Notes under the pieces: model-generated
What the model was told of the DNA's origin: nothing
Database searches by the model: none
What the model saw: only the letters and a program-made list of their open reading frames with translations
Program-made: the position numbers and the translations under genes
From: Zizania palustris
Lineage: Eukaryota; Streptophyta; Magnoliopsida; Poales; Poaceae
Reading direction: 5' to 3'
NCBI GenBank assembly: GCA_019279435.1
Contig: JAAALK010000024.1
Span: 1 to 64,000, forward strand
DNA length: 64,000 bases
Part shown: positions 22,150-33,499 of the stretch, piece after piece
Position numbering within the stretch: the first letter of the stretch is position 1
How the letters are laid out: every line of letters begins with the position of its first letter

Positions 22150-23290
22150 TGATATGACCACGCCGACCACTCCAACCTCTACACCGACCACTTCGACCAC
22201 AGCGACTCCAATACATGTTTTTGATGGACCAATTACAAGCAGTCGAGCTAAGAAGCTTCAACAAGAGGTGCACGCGCTACTTTGTGAAATTCATTTTACT
22301 ATTAATGAGAGTTATATACTACCTAAGTCGTGTACATTTCTAATGCTCAGGTTTACCAAGAAGGATGACAAGAACTCACAAGGAAATGGACACATAGAAG
22401 AATCATGCTCGAACCAAGCTAGTCCTGCAGGATCGTCTCAAAGAAATAATCATAACTTTTGATTTCCAAAAGCTATGAAGGAAAATGAGCACTTTTTGGA
22501 AAACTCTTGAAGTCTAGTTTCCAATGAATCTAGCCCCGACCAGTTTGAAGTTTGCATGAAGGCGTCCGACCAGTTTTAGTGCTTGTTGGTCCGAAGGTCA
22601 ACAGTCTGCATGAAGTCAATGTTCTCGTATTAAAACTGCATCATTCTACCGAGTTCCATGGTGCATATTATACATGGTGTGAAACCTTATCAAGTCACCT
22701 TTCCAAGGAATCCAACCGTTCGTGAATTGAAGCTTCCAAGGAGGAGTTATTGCTGAAATACCGAAGACCGCTCAGAAGACCAACAGCCAAGCGGAAACTC
22801 TCCAGAAGCTGATTCGTTTTCACATAGTTCGCCTAGTCTTTTCTTTTCATGTTCGCACCTATCTTCAAGGTCTACTCCTTGTATAAATACCCCCTAGAAC
22901 CATTGTAATGGGCACCTTGGATGATTCAATACAGAACCCCTTGTTTAGCTGCGTGCTAACAAACTCAGAGAGAGATCTCTAGCTTCCTTTGCTCTTGTGA
23001 TTTCCTTCGTGGGATTACAGAAGCGGCGGCTTCATCCGCTCCCAATTGGTGCTCCTACTCCCTTCAAGGTCCTCCTTGATTGATTGTAGGCTGTGTTGGT
23101 TGGTTCTTTGAGAGTGTGGTTGGGCGAATCCTCGATTCAGGTTGCCGGTTAAAGACGGTGGTTGGCTTCGAGTTTTATTTGCCAGGTTGCACTAGTTATC
23201 GCTGCTTGCAGCAAGTTATCCGACTATTCTATAGCTAGTTATCTGAAGATCGATCCTACGTCGTGAAGATCGGCACCCCGTGACGCATCA
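22150..23290 (+). repeat. 5' LTR of chromovirus G
   Basis: It starts TGATATGACC and ends GTGACGCATCA. The first 313 bases carry the same open frame that ends integrase in the 3' LTR (stop at 22460-22462). TATAAATA is at 22882-22889. Confidence 0.92.
22882..22889 (+). promoter_or_regulatory. LTR TATA box, chromovirus G
   Basis: TATAAATA is followed by CCCCC, repeated at 29468-29475 in the 3' LTR. It lies about 400 bp before the LTR end. Confidence 0.7.
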
Positions 23291-23292
23291 TC

Positions 23293-23304
23293 TAGTATCA
23301 GAGC
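23293..23304 (+). other. Primer-binding site, chromovirus G (one mismatch)
   Basis: TAGTATCAGAGC differs at one base from the TGGTATCAGAGC complement of initiator tRNA-Met and lies two bases inside the LTR. Confidence 0.8.
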
Positions 23305-24106
23305 TGATCGGTTTCCACGGTAGGATTCTTTACCCTTAGCTACATATATTTGTTTCGTCCTATCCACCAAAAGCCAAAAATAATATATCCATATATATTG
23401 TTAATTTTCAGTTAATTTTAGTGAGTTCAGTTAATTTTCAGTCCATTAGACTCTTTTTTTTAGTTGCTGATCATTTTCCGTCATGTGTCCTTTGAACCTC
23501 TTATATATCTGGTCATTGTGTTCAGTTCTATAAAAAAAGGTAAAAGAAAGAAAAGTTCAAAAAAAGGAAAGTTGAGAAAAAAAAATTGTGAAAGAAAAGT
23601 TTAAAGATCAGTTCGTTTGAGAGCATTGTTGCTGAAAGTTTGTGTTTCAAGTTGTGCAACCAGATCGCTATCTTTTGTTGGTACAAAATTTTGGTTGGGT
23701 TTGATTGCAACACTTGCATCCCAATCATACTCCTTGTTTACATCAATCTGAGATTTTCTTTGCACGTGTGTGTGATCCATTTACATCTTTAGCATTTTGA
23801 GATCAGCACTAAGCAGGGAACCTCTAGTTTGGATTGTTACTTAACTTTACAACAACTAGAATTCAGATTGCATTCCTTGTTTATAATCCCCACCAAGCTC
23901 CACATAAAAGCCATCGTAATCGGTACTCTCTAGTCTTGTATTCGCTTAACCATCGCTCTCGGTACCACCACACATTTTGTTTCTCTGTAACCCGCAGGAA
24001 CTTCACTGAGCCTCGGTTGGTAAGAGAAGTGAGATTGAGAGATCCCACATATATTTTTATTCCACATATACTCTTGTTCCTTTGTTGTCACTAATTTTAC
24101 AGAAAG
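23305..24106 (+). other. Untranslated leader of chromovirus G
   Basis: About 800 bases of A/T-rich sequence with purine runs near 23530-23600 and no supported frame, ending at the gag ATG at 24107. Confidence 0.6.
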
Positions 24107-25266
24107 ATGGGTGAAGGCGTTGAGATCAATGATTGTGTCACCATGGCACAATTTAATGAATTCCAGCAAACTCTAGAAGAGAGACAAGATCGGTTGGCCC
24201 AAGATTTTCAAACCATACTAAATGAAATTAGGGACGTCGTCCACCTAATGATGGAGCAAGCACCCATGGTGAAGAAGGTGATGATAGTGATGGAAGAGGA
24301 GGAAGAAGAGGACGGAGGAACCGAAGTGCTGCACATGGAAGAGGGAGGGGCTGGAATCGAAGAAATCAAGACACTGAAGAATCCGAATCTGAAAATGATG
24401 ATAATCATTCCCATCATGATCGCCAACATCGTAGAGGAGGCCATCGTGAAGAGAGGCTTGGTAAACTGAAATTTACCATGCCAAAATTTGATGGAGGATC
24501 TGATCCTGAAGCTTATTTCACTTGGGAGTTGAAGGTCGATAAGATCTTTCGCTTGCATAATTATACAGAAGAGAAGAAGTTGGCTATGGCATCTCTAGAG
24601 TTTGAAGGATATGCTCTGATTTGGTGGGAGCAACTTCTCCAAGATCATGAAGAAGATGGAAAACATCCTATTGCCACATGGGCAGAGATGAAACGTGAAA
24701 TGAGAAGACGTTTCGTGCCGAAGCATTATCGGCGTGATATTTTTGATAAACTACAGAATTTGAAACAAGGAAGTTATTCTGTTGAAGAGTATTATAAAGA
24801 GATGGAGAAGGCAATGATTAGAGCCAACATATATGAAGATGAAGAACAAACTATGGCACGATTCATGGCTGGGTTGCATCGAAATATTCAACGCATTGTT
24901 GAGTTTCAGTCGTACCGTCGTCTTATTGATTTGGTACATCAAGCCACCAAAGCTGAACGCCAACTGCAGCAATATACCAAGAGCAGTAAGTCTTTGCCTT
25001 TTGGTACGAGGACTATGTCTGGAGGAAGCAAGTTAAATTCTAAGTTTACTACTGCACCGTCAGCTGCGAAAGGTTCATTTGGAGGCTCACGTTCTAATGC
25101 TCAAAGTAATTTTAGTGGGAAGAACTCTGCTGCCCCGAGCACGAGTTCCAAACCAGCAGCTTCCACCTCCACTTCAGTGGGTTCTACATCCAAGAGCAGT
25201 GGGATTCAGTGTTTCAAGTGTGGAGGTCGTGGACATGTTGCTAGAGAGTGTCCAATAATAGAGTGA
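24107..25266 (+). pseudogene. gag of chromovirus G
   Basis: The N-terminus begins MGEGVEINDCVTMAQFNEFQ at 24107. A frame change near 24260 shifts the reading into the frame that contains the capsid core (FDGGSDPEAYFTWE at 24484, WWEQLL, RYVPKHY-like RRRFVPKHYRRD). A Ser/Ala-rich linker leads to one CCHC knuckle, CFKCGGRGHVAREC, at 25210-25251. The frame ends at 25266, before protease in another frame. Confidence 0.9.
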
Positions 25267-25315
25267 TCATTGTAACTGATAATGGAGAGTACGAATCAGC
25301 CAGTGAAGAGAAGAT

Positions 25316-28300
25316 ATGGAAGAAGAAGCCCATGAAGAAGAGGAACATACCGGCTGTGATTTTGAGCAAGGTGCTGCTCTTGTGGTGGCCCCAATATTGA
25401 GTGTTCAGATGAAGGAAGCTGAGAACGGCCAGCGGCATAATTTATTTCAGACAAGAGCAAAAGTGCAAGATAAGGTAGTAAAGATGATCATTGATGGAGG
25501 AAGCTGCCATAATCTTGCTAGTCGTGAGATGGTTGACAAGCTTGATCTGAAACTTCCGCGACATCCTCATCCATATCATGTCCAATGGCTTAATGATTCC
25601 GGTGACATCAAGATTGGATACAAAGTAAAAGTTCCCTTCAAGATTGGTGAATATGTTGACACGGTAGAGTGTGATGTGGCACCCATGTCCGTATGTCACA
25701 TACTACTCAGGAAGCCATGGCAATATGATCGATATACTCAGCATTGCGGGAGAAAAAATCAGTACACTCTAGATTTGAATGGGAGGAAGTTTGTACTCAA
25801 ACCTATGACACCACAGCAAATTCTTGCTGAGCATTTGCAAAAGAGCTCTAGTATGAGAGATGAGAATGGAAAGGAAGAGAAAAAGAATTCGAGTGCCTTC
25901 CACAAATCAGAGAGTGAGAGCCACCAGCCCAATATGAGAAAAAAATTGAGAGATCAAAAGAAAGAAGAAGAAAAAAATTTAGTCATGTTAGCCACAAAAT
26001 CTGAGATGAGAGAAGTAAGGAAAAACCCAGATCAAGTACTCTTTGTACTTGTGTGCAAAGACATTTTAGTGTCAGCTAACGATAACACCTCTTTTCCTAG
26101 TATGGTGTCTCATCTTTTGCAGGAATATGAGGACATTTTTCCAAAGGAAACCTCGAATGGATTACCTCCTGTACGTGGGATTGAACATCAGATCGATCTT
26201 ATTCCGGGGGCTGCTCTTCCAAATCGACCACCATACCGCACCAATCCTGAAGAAACAAAGGAGATACAAAGGCAAGTACAAGAACTTCTCGATAAAGGTT
26301 ATGTTCATGAAAGCTTAAGTCGTTGTGATGTTCCTGTTATTTTAGTACCAAAAAAAATATGGTTCTTGGAGGATGTGCGTTGATTGTAGAGCCATAAATA
26401 ACATCACTATCGCTATCGCCATCCTATTCCTCGAGTAGAAGACATGCTTGATGAATTAAGTGGTTCCATAATATTCACTAAAATTGATTTGAAAAGTGGG
26501 TACCATCAAATAAGAATGAAAGCTGGAGATGAATGGAAAACTGCTTTTAAAAACAAATTTGGGCTGTACGAATGGCTAGTTATGCCTTTTGGTTTGACTA
26601 ATGCTCCAAGTACTTTTATGAGATTGATGAACCATGTTTTGAGAGCCTTCATTGGAAAATTTTTGGTTGTTTATTTTGATGATATCTTAATTTACAGCAA
26701 GTCTTTTGAAACGCACATGAATCATATTCGACAAGTCCTAGATGAGCTCCGAAAGGAGAAATTATTTGCTAACCATGAGAAGTGCAGTTTTTGCACAGAC
26801 CATGTTGTGTTCCTTGGCTTTGTTGTTTCAGGAAAAGAATTGAAGTGGATGAAACCAAGGTGAAAGCCATCAAGGATTGGCCAACTCCAACGAATGTAAG
26901 TCAAATAAGAAGCTTTCATGGTCTAGCTGGATTTTATAGTAGATTTGTTAAAGATTTTAGTACCATTGCTACTCCCTTAATGAATTAACAAAGAAAGGTG
27001 TTGAATTTAAATGGGGAAGTTCACAAGAAAATGCTTTTCAAGAATTAAAGAAACACTTAACTGAAGCACCATTGCTTGTTCTTCCTGATTTCACTAAACC
27101 TTTGGAAGTAGAATGTGATGCCAGTGGAATTGGCATAGGAGGGGTTTTAATGCAGCAAGGCAAACCTGTAGCATATTTTAGTGAAAAGTTGGGAGGTGCT
27201 CAATTGAATTATTCTGTATATGATAAAGAATTGTATGCTTTGGTGCGTGTACTTGAAACATGGCAGCATTATTTATGGCCAAAAGAGTTTGTTATCCATT
27301 CCGATCATGAAGCTTTAAAGTATTTGAAAGGCCAAGCAAAACTAAACCGACACCATGCCAAATGGGTTGAGTTCATCGAGACATTTCCATATATTGTGAA
27401 GTATAAGAAAGGTAAGGACAATGTGGTTGCTGATGCTTTGTCTAGAAAAATCGTGTTGCTAAACCAACTTGAGGTGAAGGTTATAGGTCTTGAAAGTTTG
27501 AAAGACATGTATAATGATGACCCTGAATTTTCAGAACCATACACTCATTGTAAAGATGGAAAAGGTTGGGAAAAGTATCATATACATGATGGATTTTGTT
27601 TAGGGCTAACAAGCTTTGTGTTCCAAATTCTTCGGTTAGATTGCTTTTATTGCAGGAGTCCCATGGAGGAGGATTGACAGGTCATTTTGGACAAAAGAAA
27701 ACCTATGAACTGCTAGGTGATCACTTCTATTGGCCCAAGATGAGGAGAGACGTCATCCGGTTCGTGGAGAGCTGCATCACATGTCACAAAGCTATGTCTA
27801 AACTGAGCCCTCATGGTTTATACACTCCTCTACCTGCTCCTAAAATTCCTTGGGAAGACATAAGTATGGATTTTGTTCTGGGACTGCCTAGAACTCAAAG
27901 AGGAAAAGATTCTGTTTTTGTTGTGGTCGATAGATTTTCAAAGATGGCTCATTTTATCCCTTGTAACAAGAGCGACGATGCTTCACATGTTGCTAATTTA
28001 TTTTTCAGGGAAATTGTGAGGTTACATGGGGTGCCTAAGACCATTGTATCTGATCGTGATGTCAAGTTTGTGAGCTACTTCTGGAAAACATTGTGGTCCA
28101 AGCTGGGGACCAAGCTTCTATTCTCGACCACTTGTCATCCTCAAACCGACGGACAAACTGAAGTGGTGAATCGAACCCTATCGATGTTGCTGCGAACCAT
28201 GGTGAAAAAGAACCTGAAAGATTGGGAGGACTGCTTGCCTCATGTGGAGTTTGCTTATAACAGGGCAGTACATTGTACCACTAACTTGTGTCCTTTTGAA

Positions 28301-29050
28301 ATTGTTTATGGGTTCAAACCTATTGCTCCGATAGATTTGTTACCTTTGCCATTACAGGAGAGAACCAATATGGAAGCCTCCAAGCGAGCTGCATATGTAG
28401 AGAAGATACATGAGAAAACAAAAGAAGCAATCGAGCTAAAGGCAACACGTAAGGCTGCAAGTATGAACAAGCATAGAAAGAAGGTGTCGTTTGAACCAGG
28501 CGATTTGGTGTGGATTCACTTGCGTAAAGATCGCTTTCCTGATAAGCGCAAGTCCAAGCTGATGCCACGAGGGGATGGTCCATTTCGTGTTCTTGCCAAG
28601 ATCAACGATAATGTATACAAGATTGACCTTCCACCAAGCTATGGCGTGAGCAACTCCTTCAATGTTGCTGACCTATCGGCATTCACAAGTGAAGACATTT
28701 TAGAGTCAAGGACGACTCCTTTTCAAGAGGGGGAGGATGATATGACCACGCCTACCACTCCAACCTCTACACCGACCACTTCGACCACAGCGACTCCAAT
28801 AGATGTTTTTGATGGACCAATTACACACAATCGAGCTAAGAAGCTTCAACAAGAGGTGCACGCGCTACTTTGTGAAATTCATTTTACTATTAATGAGAGT
28901 TATATACTACCTAAGTCGTGTACATTGCTAATGCTCAGGTTTACCAAGAAGGATGACAAGAACTCACAAGGAAATGGACACATAGAAGAATCATGCTCGA
29001 ACCAAGCTAGTCCTGCAGGATTGTCTCAGAGAAATAATCATAACTTTTGA
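25316..29050 (+). pseudogene. pol of chromovirus G, reading into the 3' LTR
   Basis: Aspartic protease has IIDGGSCHN (Asp at 25493). RT has the YFDD box (26672-26683), RNase H has ECDASG (Asp at 27117). Integrase has an HHCC finger (27662-27784) and the catalytic triad Asp 92, Asp 153, Glu 189 of the frame starting 27596, with exactly 35 residues between the last two. The C-terminal GPFRVLAKINDNVYKIDLP module is followed by a low-complexity Thr/Pro stretch and GPITHNRAKKLQQEV, all encoded inside the 3' LTR (28738-29050). Frame breaks occur near 26355 (A run), 26420, 26850, 26985 and 27590. Integrase itself is one uninterrupted frame of 484 codons. Confidence 0.92.
28725..28737 (+). other. Polypurine tract, chromovirus G
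   Basis: AAGAGGGGGAGGA immediately precedes the 3' LTR. It is also coding, lying inside the integrase frame. Confidence 0.85.
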
Positions 29051-29874
29051 TTTCCAAAAGCTATGAAGGCAAATGAGCACTTTTGGAAAACTCTTGAAGT
29101 CTAGTTTCTAATGAATCTAACCCCGACCAGTTTGAAGTTTGCATGAAGGCGTCCAACCAGTTTTAGTGCTTGCTGGTCCGAAGGTCAACAATCTGCATGA
29201 AGTCAATGTTCTCGTATTAAAACTGCATCATTCTACCGAGTTCCATGGTGCATATTATACATGGTCTGAAACCTTATCAAGTCACCTTTCCAAGGAATCC
29301 AACCGTTCATGAATTGAAGCTTCCAAGGAGGAGTTATTGCTGAAATACCGAAGACCGCTCAGAAGACCAACAGCCACGCGGAAACTCTCCAGAAGCTGAT
29401 TCGTTTTCACATAGTTCGCCTAGTCTTTTCTTTCATGTTCACACCTATCTTCAAGGTCTACTCCTTGTATAAATACCCCCTAGCACCATTGTAATGGGCA
29501 CCTTGTATGATTCAATACAGAACCCCTTGTTTAGATGCGTGCTAACAAACTCAGAGAGATCTCTAGCTTCCTTTGCTCTTGTGATTTCCTTCGTGGGATT
29601 ACAGAAGCGGCGGCTTCATCCGCTCCCAATTGGTGCTCCTACTCCCTTAAATGTCCTCCTTCATTGATTGTAGGCTGTGTTGGTTGGTTCTTTGAGAGTG
29701 TGGTTGGGCGAATCCTCGATTCAGGTTGCCGGTTAAAGACGGTGGTTGGCTTCGAGTTTTATTTGCCAGGTTGCACTAGTTATCGCTGCTTGCAGCAAGT
29801 TATCCGGCTATTCTATAGCTAGTTATCTGAAGATCGATCCTACGTCGTGAAGATCGGGACCCCGTGACGCATCA
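28738..29874 (+). repeat. 3' LTR of chromovirus G
   Basis: It runs from TGATATGACC to GACGCATCA and is nearly identical to 22150-23290, with scattered substitutions and three small indels. It contains the integrase C-terminal extension and TATAAATA at 29468. Confidence 0.92.
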
Positions 29875-29879
29875 GCCCG

Positions 29880-30008
29880 TGTACCTGAGTCACACGCAGC
29901 CCATGACGCAGCAGATCTCCTCTCTTCTTCTGTCCTCTTTGACTATCGTTGACAATGACTCATCACATCTGGAGCCATGAGGCCCACGCAATTCAGCATG
30001 GCTCCTCA
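29880..30008 (-). repeat. 5' LTR of Sirevirus A', outer part
   Basis: The LTR resumes after element G and ends (minus-strand start) with TGAGGAGCCATGCTGAAT at 30008, as in the LTRs at 45742 and 58331. Confidence 0.88.
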
Positions 30009-30639
30009 ACGACTGTATCGACTAGGTCAATATCCTCACGGCTACATCAGACTGATCTCTTGAGGTGAACGTCAAAATAGTATGGTCGCCGGTTCTTGGT
30101 GTATTGGCTAGGTCTAAGGCTGCATCAGATTGATATCTTAGACTGATGTGATCTAGTTATGGTAGTTTAAGGCTTCATCGGGTAAGTCCGACATCTCTTG
30201 CTATTGTATCTTTTTCATGTTATATACCATTCATCTAAATAAAGCATGCCCGATACTTTGATATATTATTAAGATCATTGTGATTAGCTACTATCTTAGT
30301 TAGGTCCAATCTAGTTATTGTGATGATTTTCATGATATATACATGTTATCTGGGACGTTTATTTATTTATGTCGGAGTACAAGCCAACATAATATCTTCA
30401 ATTCAACGCCACATCTTATTCACCATCAGAAAAGCGTTCATCGGCCTATGTGGTAAAACTATCCATCTTATCTGCCGATGGCATGCTTGCTCAATTGCTT
30501 CAACCCCTAGTCATTGGCCCTATGACCAATTTCGCACGTCTTGAACCCCCTTTTTCCAAGAACGTAAGATCTGCACTGTAGTTAAGCATATCTCTCAGGC
30601 CATGCATGTGTCAAAGTGTTACCAAAAAACACACCAACA
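30009..30639 (+). repeat. 5' LTR of element B, 5'-truncated
   Basis: The sequence matches 44495-45225 and part of 60285-60650, and ends CACACCAACA. The missing start would correspond to 44135-44495. Confidence 0.75.
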
Positions 30640-31560
30640 TGCTTTTTGGCAGGTCTGGTGGGACAATACTTCAGCAATCCAGCCATGGAGGGTGAACTCA
30701 ACGATGACAACATCATTCCGATCACAATGGAGACATTGACTAAGGAATAGAGGGCGGAGGTACAAAGACACATTAACGCTTTCTAGGAGTTGTTCCTGCA
30801 AGCCTACAGGATGACTCGGGCGGGTCACTTCTCAAGGGATCCGTTGCCAAGACCAACAATGACCATGGAGACCAGTCAGCCGATAGAAAGCCTTCATGTC
30901 AGTTTCTAGGAGTTCGTCGACAATGCGCTTCACCACTCACTCATAAACAAATCTAGAACACTGGTCAACACCCTCCACAGCTGATCAAGAAGACTATTGA
31001 TGGCACTGTAGCTCACAAACTGTTACAAGGTCCAACATATCTCCTCAATACATAGACTAGACTGCCACAGAATGCGCAGCACTCTCGGTCGGCTCCACAG
31101 CCACAAGGGTCGATGGGGCTAGAGCAACTGACCTTCTCGATTGGCCATGAAGGAAATAGGGCAACCCAACCACCACCCCCCGCTCGGGGCTTGCCATCGA
31201 GTTTGCCGTATAACCTTGAAAGAGCTGCGTCGGTGTCGTTCTCAATGGCTGGCCTTAGTCCAGTGGGACAGGAGGCCCCACAAGTCACATATGGTGTCGC
31301 AAGGAATGTGCTACCAGACATCGTGCTACCTAGGGGGCACTTGACGATATCCCTCAAGGGTACCATAGGACCGTGCACTTTGGAGCGCAACCTTATGGTG
31401 ATGAGGGGCAACATAGATAGAATGCTGCCCGGCCAGAGCAATATTAGCAGGCCCTAATGCATGAACGATACTCAACACTAGGACAACAAGAACATGACCG
31501 GTTGAATCAGATCATGGAGGATATCAAAGATCAATTTGGGCTGAAGCTCAAAGAATAGAC
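30640..31560 (+). other. Leader region of element B
   Basis: A TTTTTGGCAGGTCTGGTGGG stretch just inside the LTR occupies the primer-binding-site position, but I cannot match it to a tRNA with confidence. Decayed N-terminal gag-like sequence rich in Pro and Gly follows from about 31113. No intact frame. Confidence 0.45.
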
Positions 31561-33177
31561 GAACATGTATCGGTGGCCTTACCCAGAATGGTTCGACCGA
31601 GTACTGTTACTCGCCGATACAAGATACCCGACTTCACCAAGTTCTTGGGACAAGACTCGGTCTCCATGATCGAGAATATCAGCCATTTCCTCACCCAATG
31701 CAGGGAAGCATCGGCTGACGAAGCACTAAGTGTCCGATTTTTCATGTTCTCACTATCAGGGTCAGCCTTCGCGTGGTTTTCTTCACTACCGGTGGATTCC
31801 ATCAGAGGATGGGCAGATCTAGAGAAGAAGTTTTAGCAATATTTCTTAACTGGCATTCAAGATATGAAACTCACCGACTTGATGATCGTAAAGCAATGAA
31901 TGGATGAGTCGGTGCAAGATTATATCTAGATGTTCCGAGACATACGTAGCAGACGCTATAGTTTGAGCCTCAGTGATACCTAGTTGGCAGAGTTGGCATT
32001 TTAGGGACTCCTAAACCCAATTAAGGAGAGATTTTCATCACATGAGTTCGAGAGCCTCTCCCAACTAGTGCAAAGGGTATCACCACATGAGAGACGATTC
32101 CAAGAAGCCAAGAAAGATAGATATCAGAAGAAGGTGGCATACACTCAGGTATACCATTTGGACTACGATGAGGACAATGACTCAGATGCAAAAGTCGGTA
32201 TGGCCGAATGGTCTAGAAACAAATAGCAAGTTGCATGCCCCTGGGTGAAACCGGCCAAGAAAGAGGAGAACTACGACTTCGATATCAACAAGGCCAATAA
32301 AATATTCAATCTATTACTCAATGATAAGTAGATCCACTTGTCATATGGCCACATGATACCGCCTTTCGATGAACTAAAGAGGAGGAAATACTGCAAATGG
32401 CATAATTCCCCATCACATCATACTAACGAGTGTAAGGTGCTCAGGAAGCAGATCCAATCGGCCGTGGAGAAAGGATGAATCAAGTTCGATGATGGAAAGA
32501 AGACGATGAATATTGATGGTCATCCGTTTCCAGTCAACATGGTGCACACGTACCACGCCAATGATCGGTGTACAAGGAAAAGAAGGTGAGCTGGCAGCAA
32601 TGTCGCTTCCTTCGATCTCATCAGGAAATATCAGAGAATGTCGAAGGAGAGGATGGATAGCGAAGACAACCGCGACTACTCACGTTTCAATCCACATTGG
32701 GATTGTGAGTTTTTCAAGCTTTGCGGGAATGAAGGGCTGCGTCTACCATCAATGGATGACTGCCCGGGATGTGGCGCAAAGAGTATTGCACAAGACATTC
32801 ATCGGCCATGTAGTGTGAAGACAAGGCCACGTGATCGATAAGCCGTTCACCAAAGATTGTCGTCACCGAGGGTGTCAACACTTGAAAGGCTCAACTCCAT
32901 CAACTCCGAGGAAATAGGCCATCCAACCGATGGCAATACCGCACCAGAAAAGCTACGATGGTTCCCCAGCGGTATTTTCATGAGGAGTAAGAAGAGAAGG
33001 GTCCAACGTATGTGGCAAAGAGTATTGAAGACACAGAGGTGTGATGAGGAAGCTAATCGGCCACACAAAATCAAGAGTGAATGGCGACCGAAAGATAAGG
33101 CCGATCACGAAGATAAGAACATATCAGATAATGGCGTAGACCCAATCAACGAGGAGCTACCCAAGCTCATCCTATAA
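31561..33177 (+). pseudogene. gag of element B (Tat lineage)
   Basis: A Retrotrans_gag core runs from about 31590, with YKIPDFTKFLGQDSVSMIE, then SLSGSAFAWFSSLP. A CKWHNSPSHHTNECKVLR cluster near 32390 is the CX2-type zinc motif typical of Tat gag. A long charged tail with YSRFNPHWDCEFF follows. The same frame persists for 1.6 kb but is cut by at least eight stops, many in CAG or CGA codon positions (TAG or TGA). Confidence 0.78.
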
Positions 33178-33499
33178 AGAACAAAGAAAAAATAACAAAG
33201 GGCAGAATCGGTCAAAACATTGTCACAACCGATGAACTATGAAATACAAACATCGAACACCGGCGATAGACTAAGGCTAACCTTCGTAAGTACCTAGGTC
33301 CCCGATGAGATTAATAGATTAAAGGCAACTACATCGTTCGGACGAGCATAAAGATCTACACACAGAAACGCCTGACACCGATAGTATCGCCTTCAGACGG
33401 CTGATGCAGAAGCATCGCCCTTAGTAGCAAAACACAAACAATCTTAGTTCAAGACAAAGGGGTCAATAATAATATGGAACAAGTATGGTGTCCAAATTA

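Larger units (their letters stand above)
22150..29874 (+). mobile_element. Chromovirus G: complete Ty3/gypsy element nested in a Sirevirus LTR
   Basis: The 7.7 kb element has two LTRs (1141 and 1137 bp, about 30 differences by my eye count), an iMet-type primer-binding site, gag, pol with the gypsy order protease-RT-RNase H-integrase, and a purine tract before the 3' LTR. Flanks are GCCCA and GCCCG, a 5 bp duplication with one change at a CpG. Several frameshifts make it defective. Gag and integrase styles and the reading frame running into the LTR suggest a chromovirus, possibly CRM-like; the clade needs a tree. Confidence 0.92.
13090..30008 (-). mobile_element. Sirevirus A' (Ty1/copia), 3' truncated and interrupted by chromovirus G
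   Basis: The minus-strand element has a 5' LTR (30008-29880 plus 22149-20156), a tRNA-iMet primer-binding site, gag, pol in the Copia order protease-integrase-RT-RNase H, and part of the long post-pol region. It matches Sirevirus A (45742-60279) throughout. At 13090 it stops about 200 bp short of the final polypurine tract, so the 3' LTR is missing. Chromovirus G occupies 22150-29874 within the LTR. It belongs to the SIRE/Maximus lineage by size, gag type and post-pol purine tracts. Confidence 0.88.
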
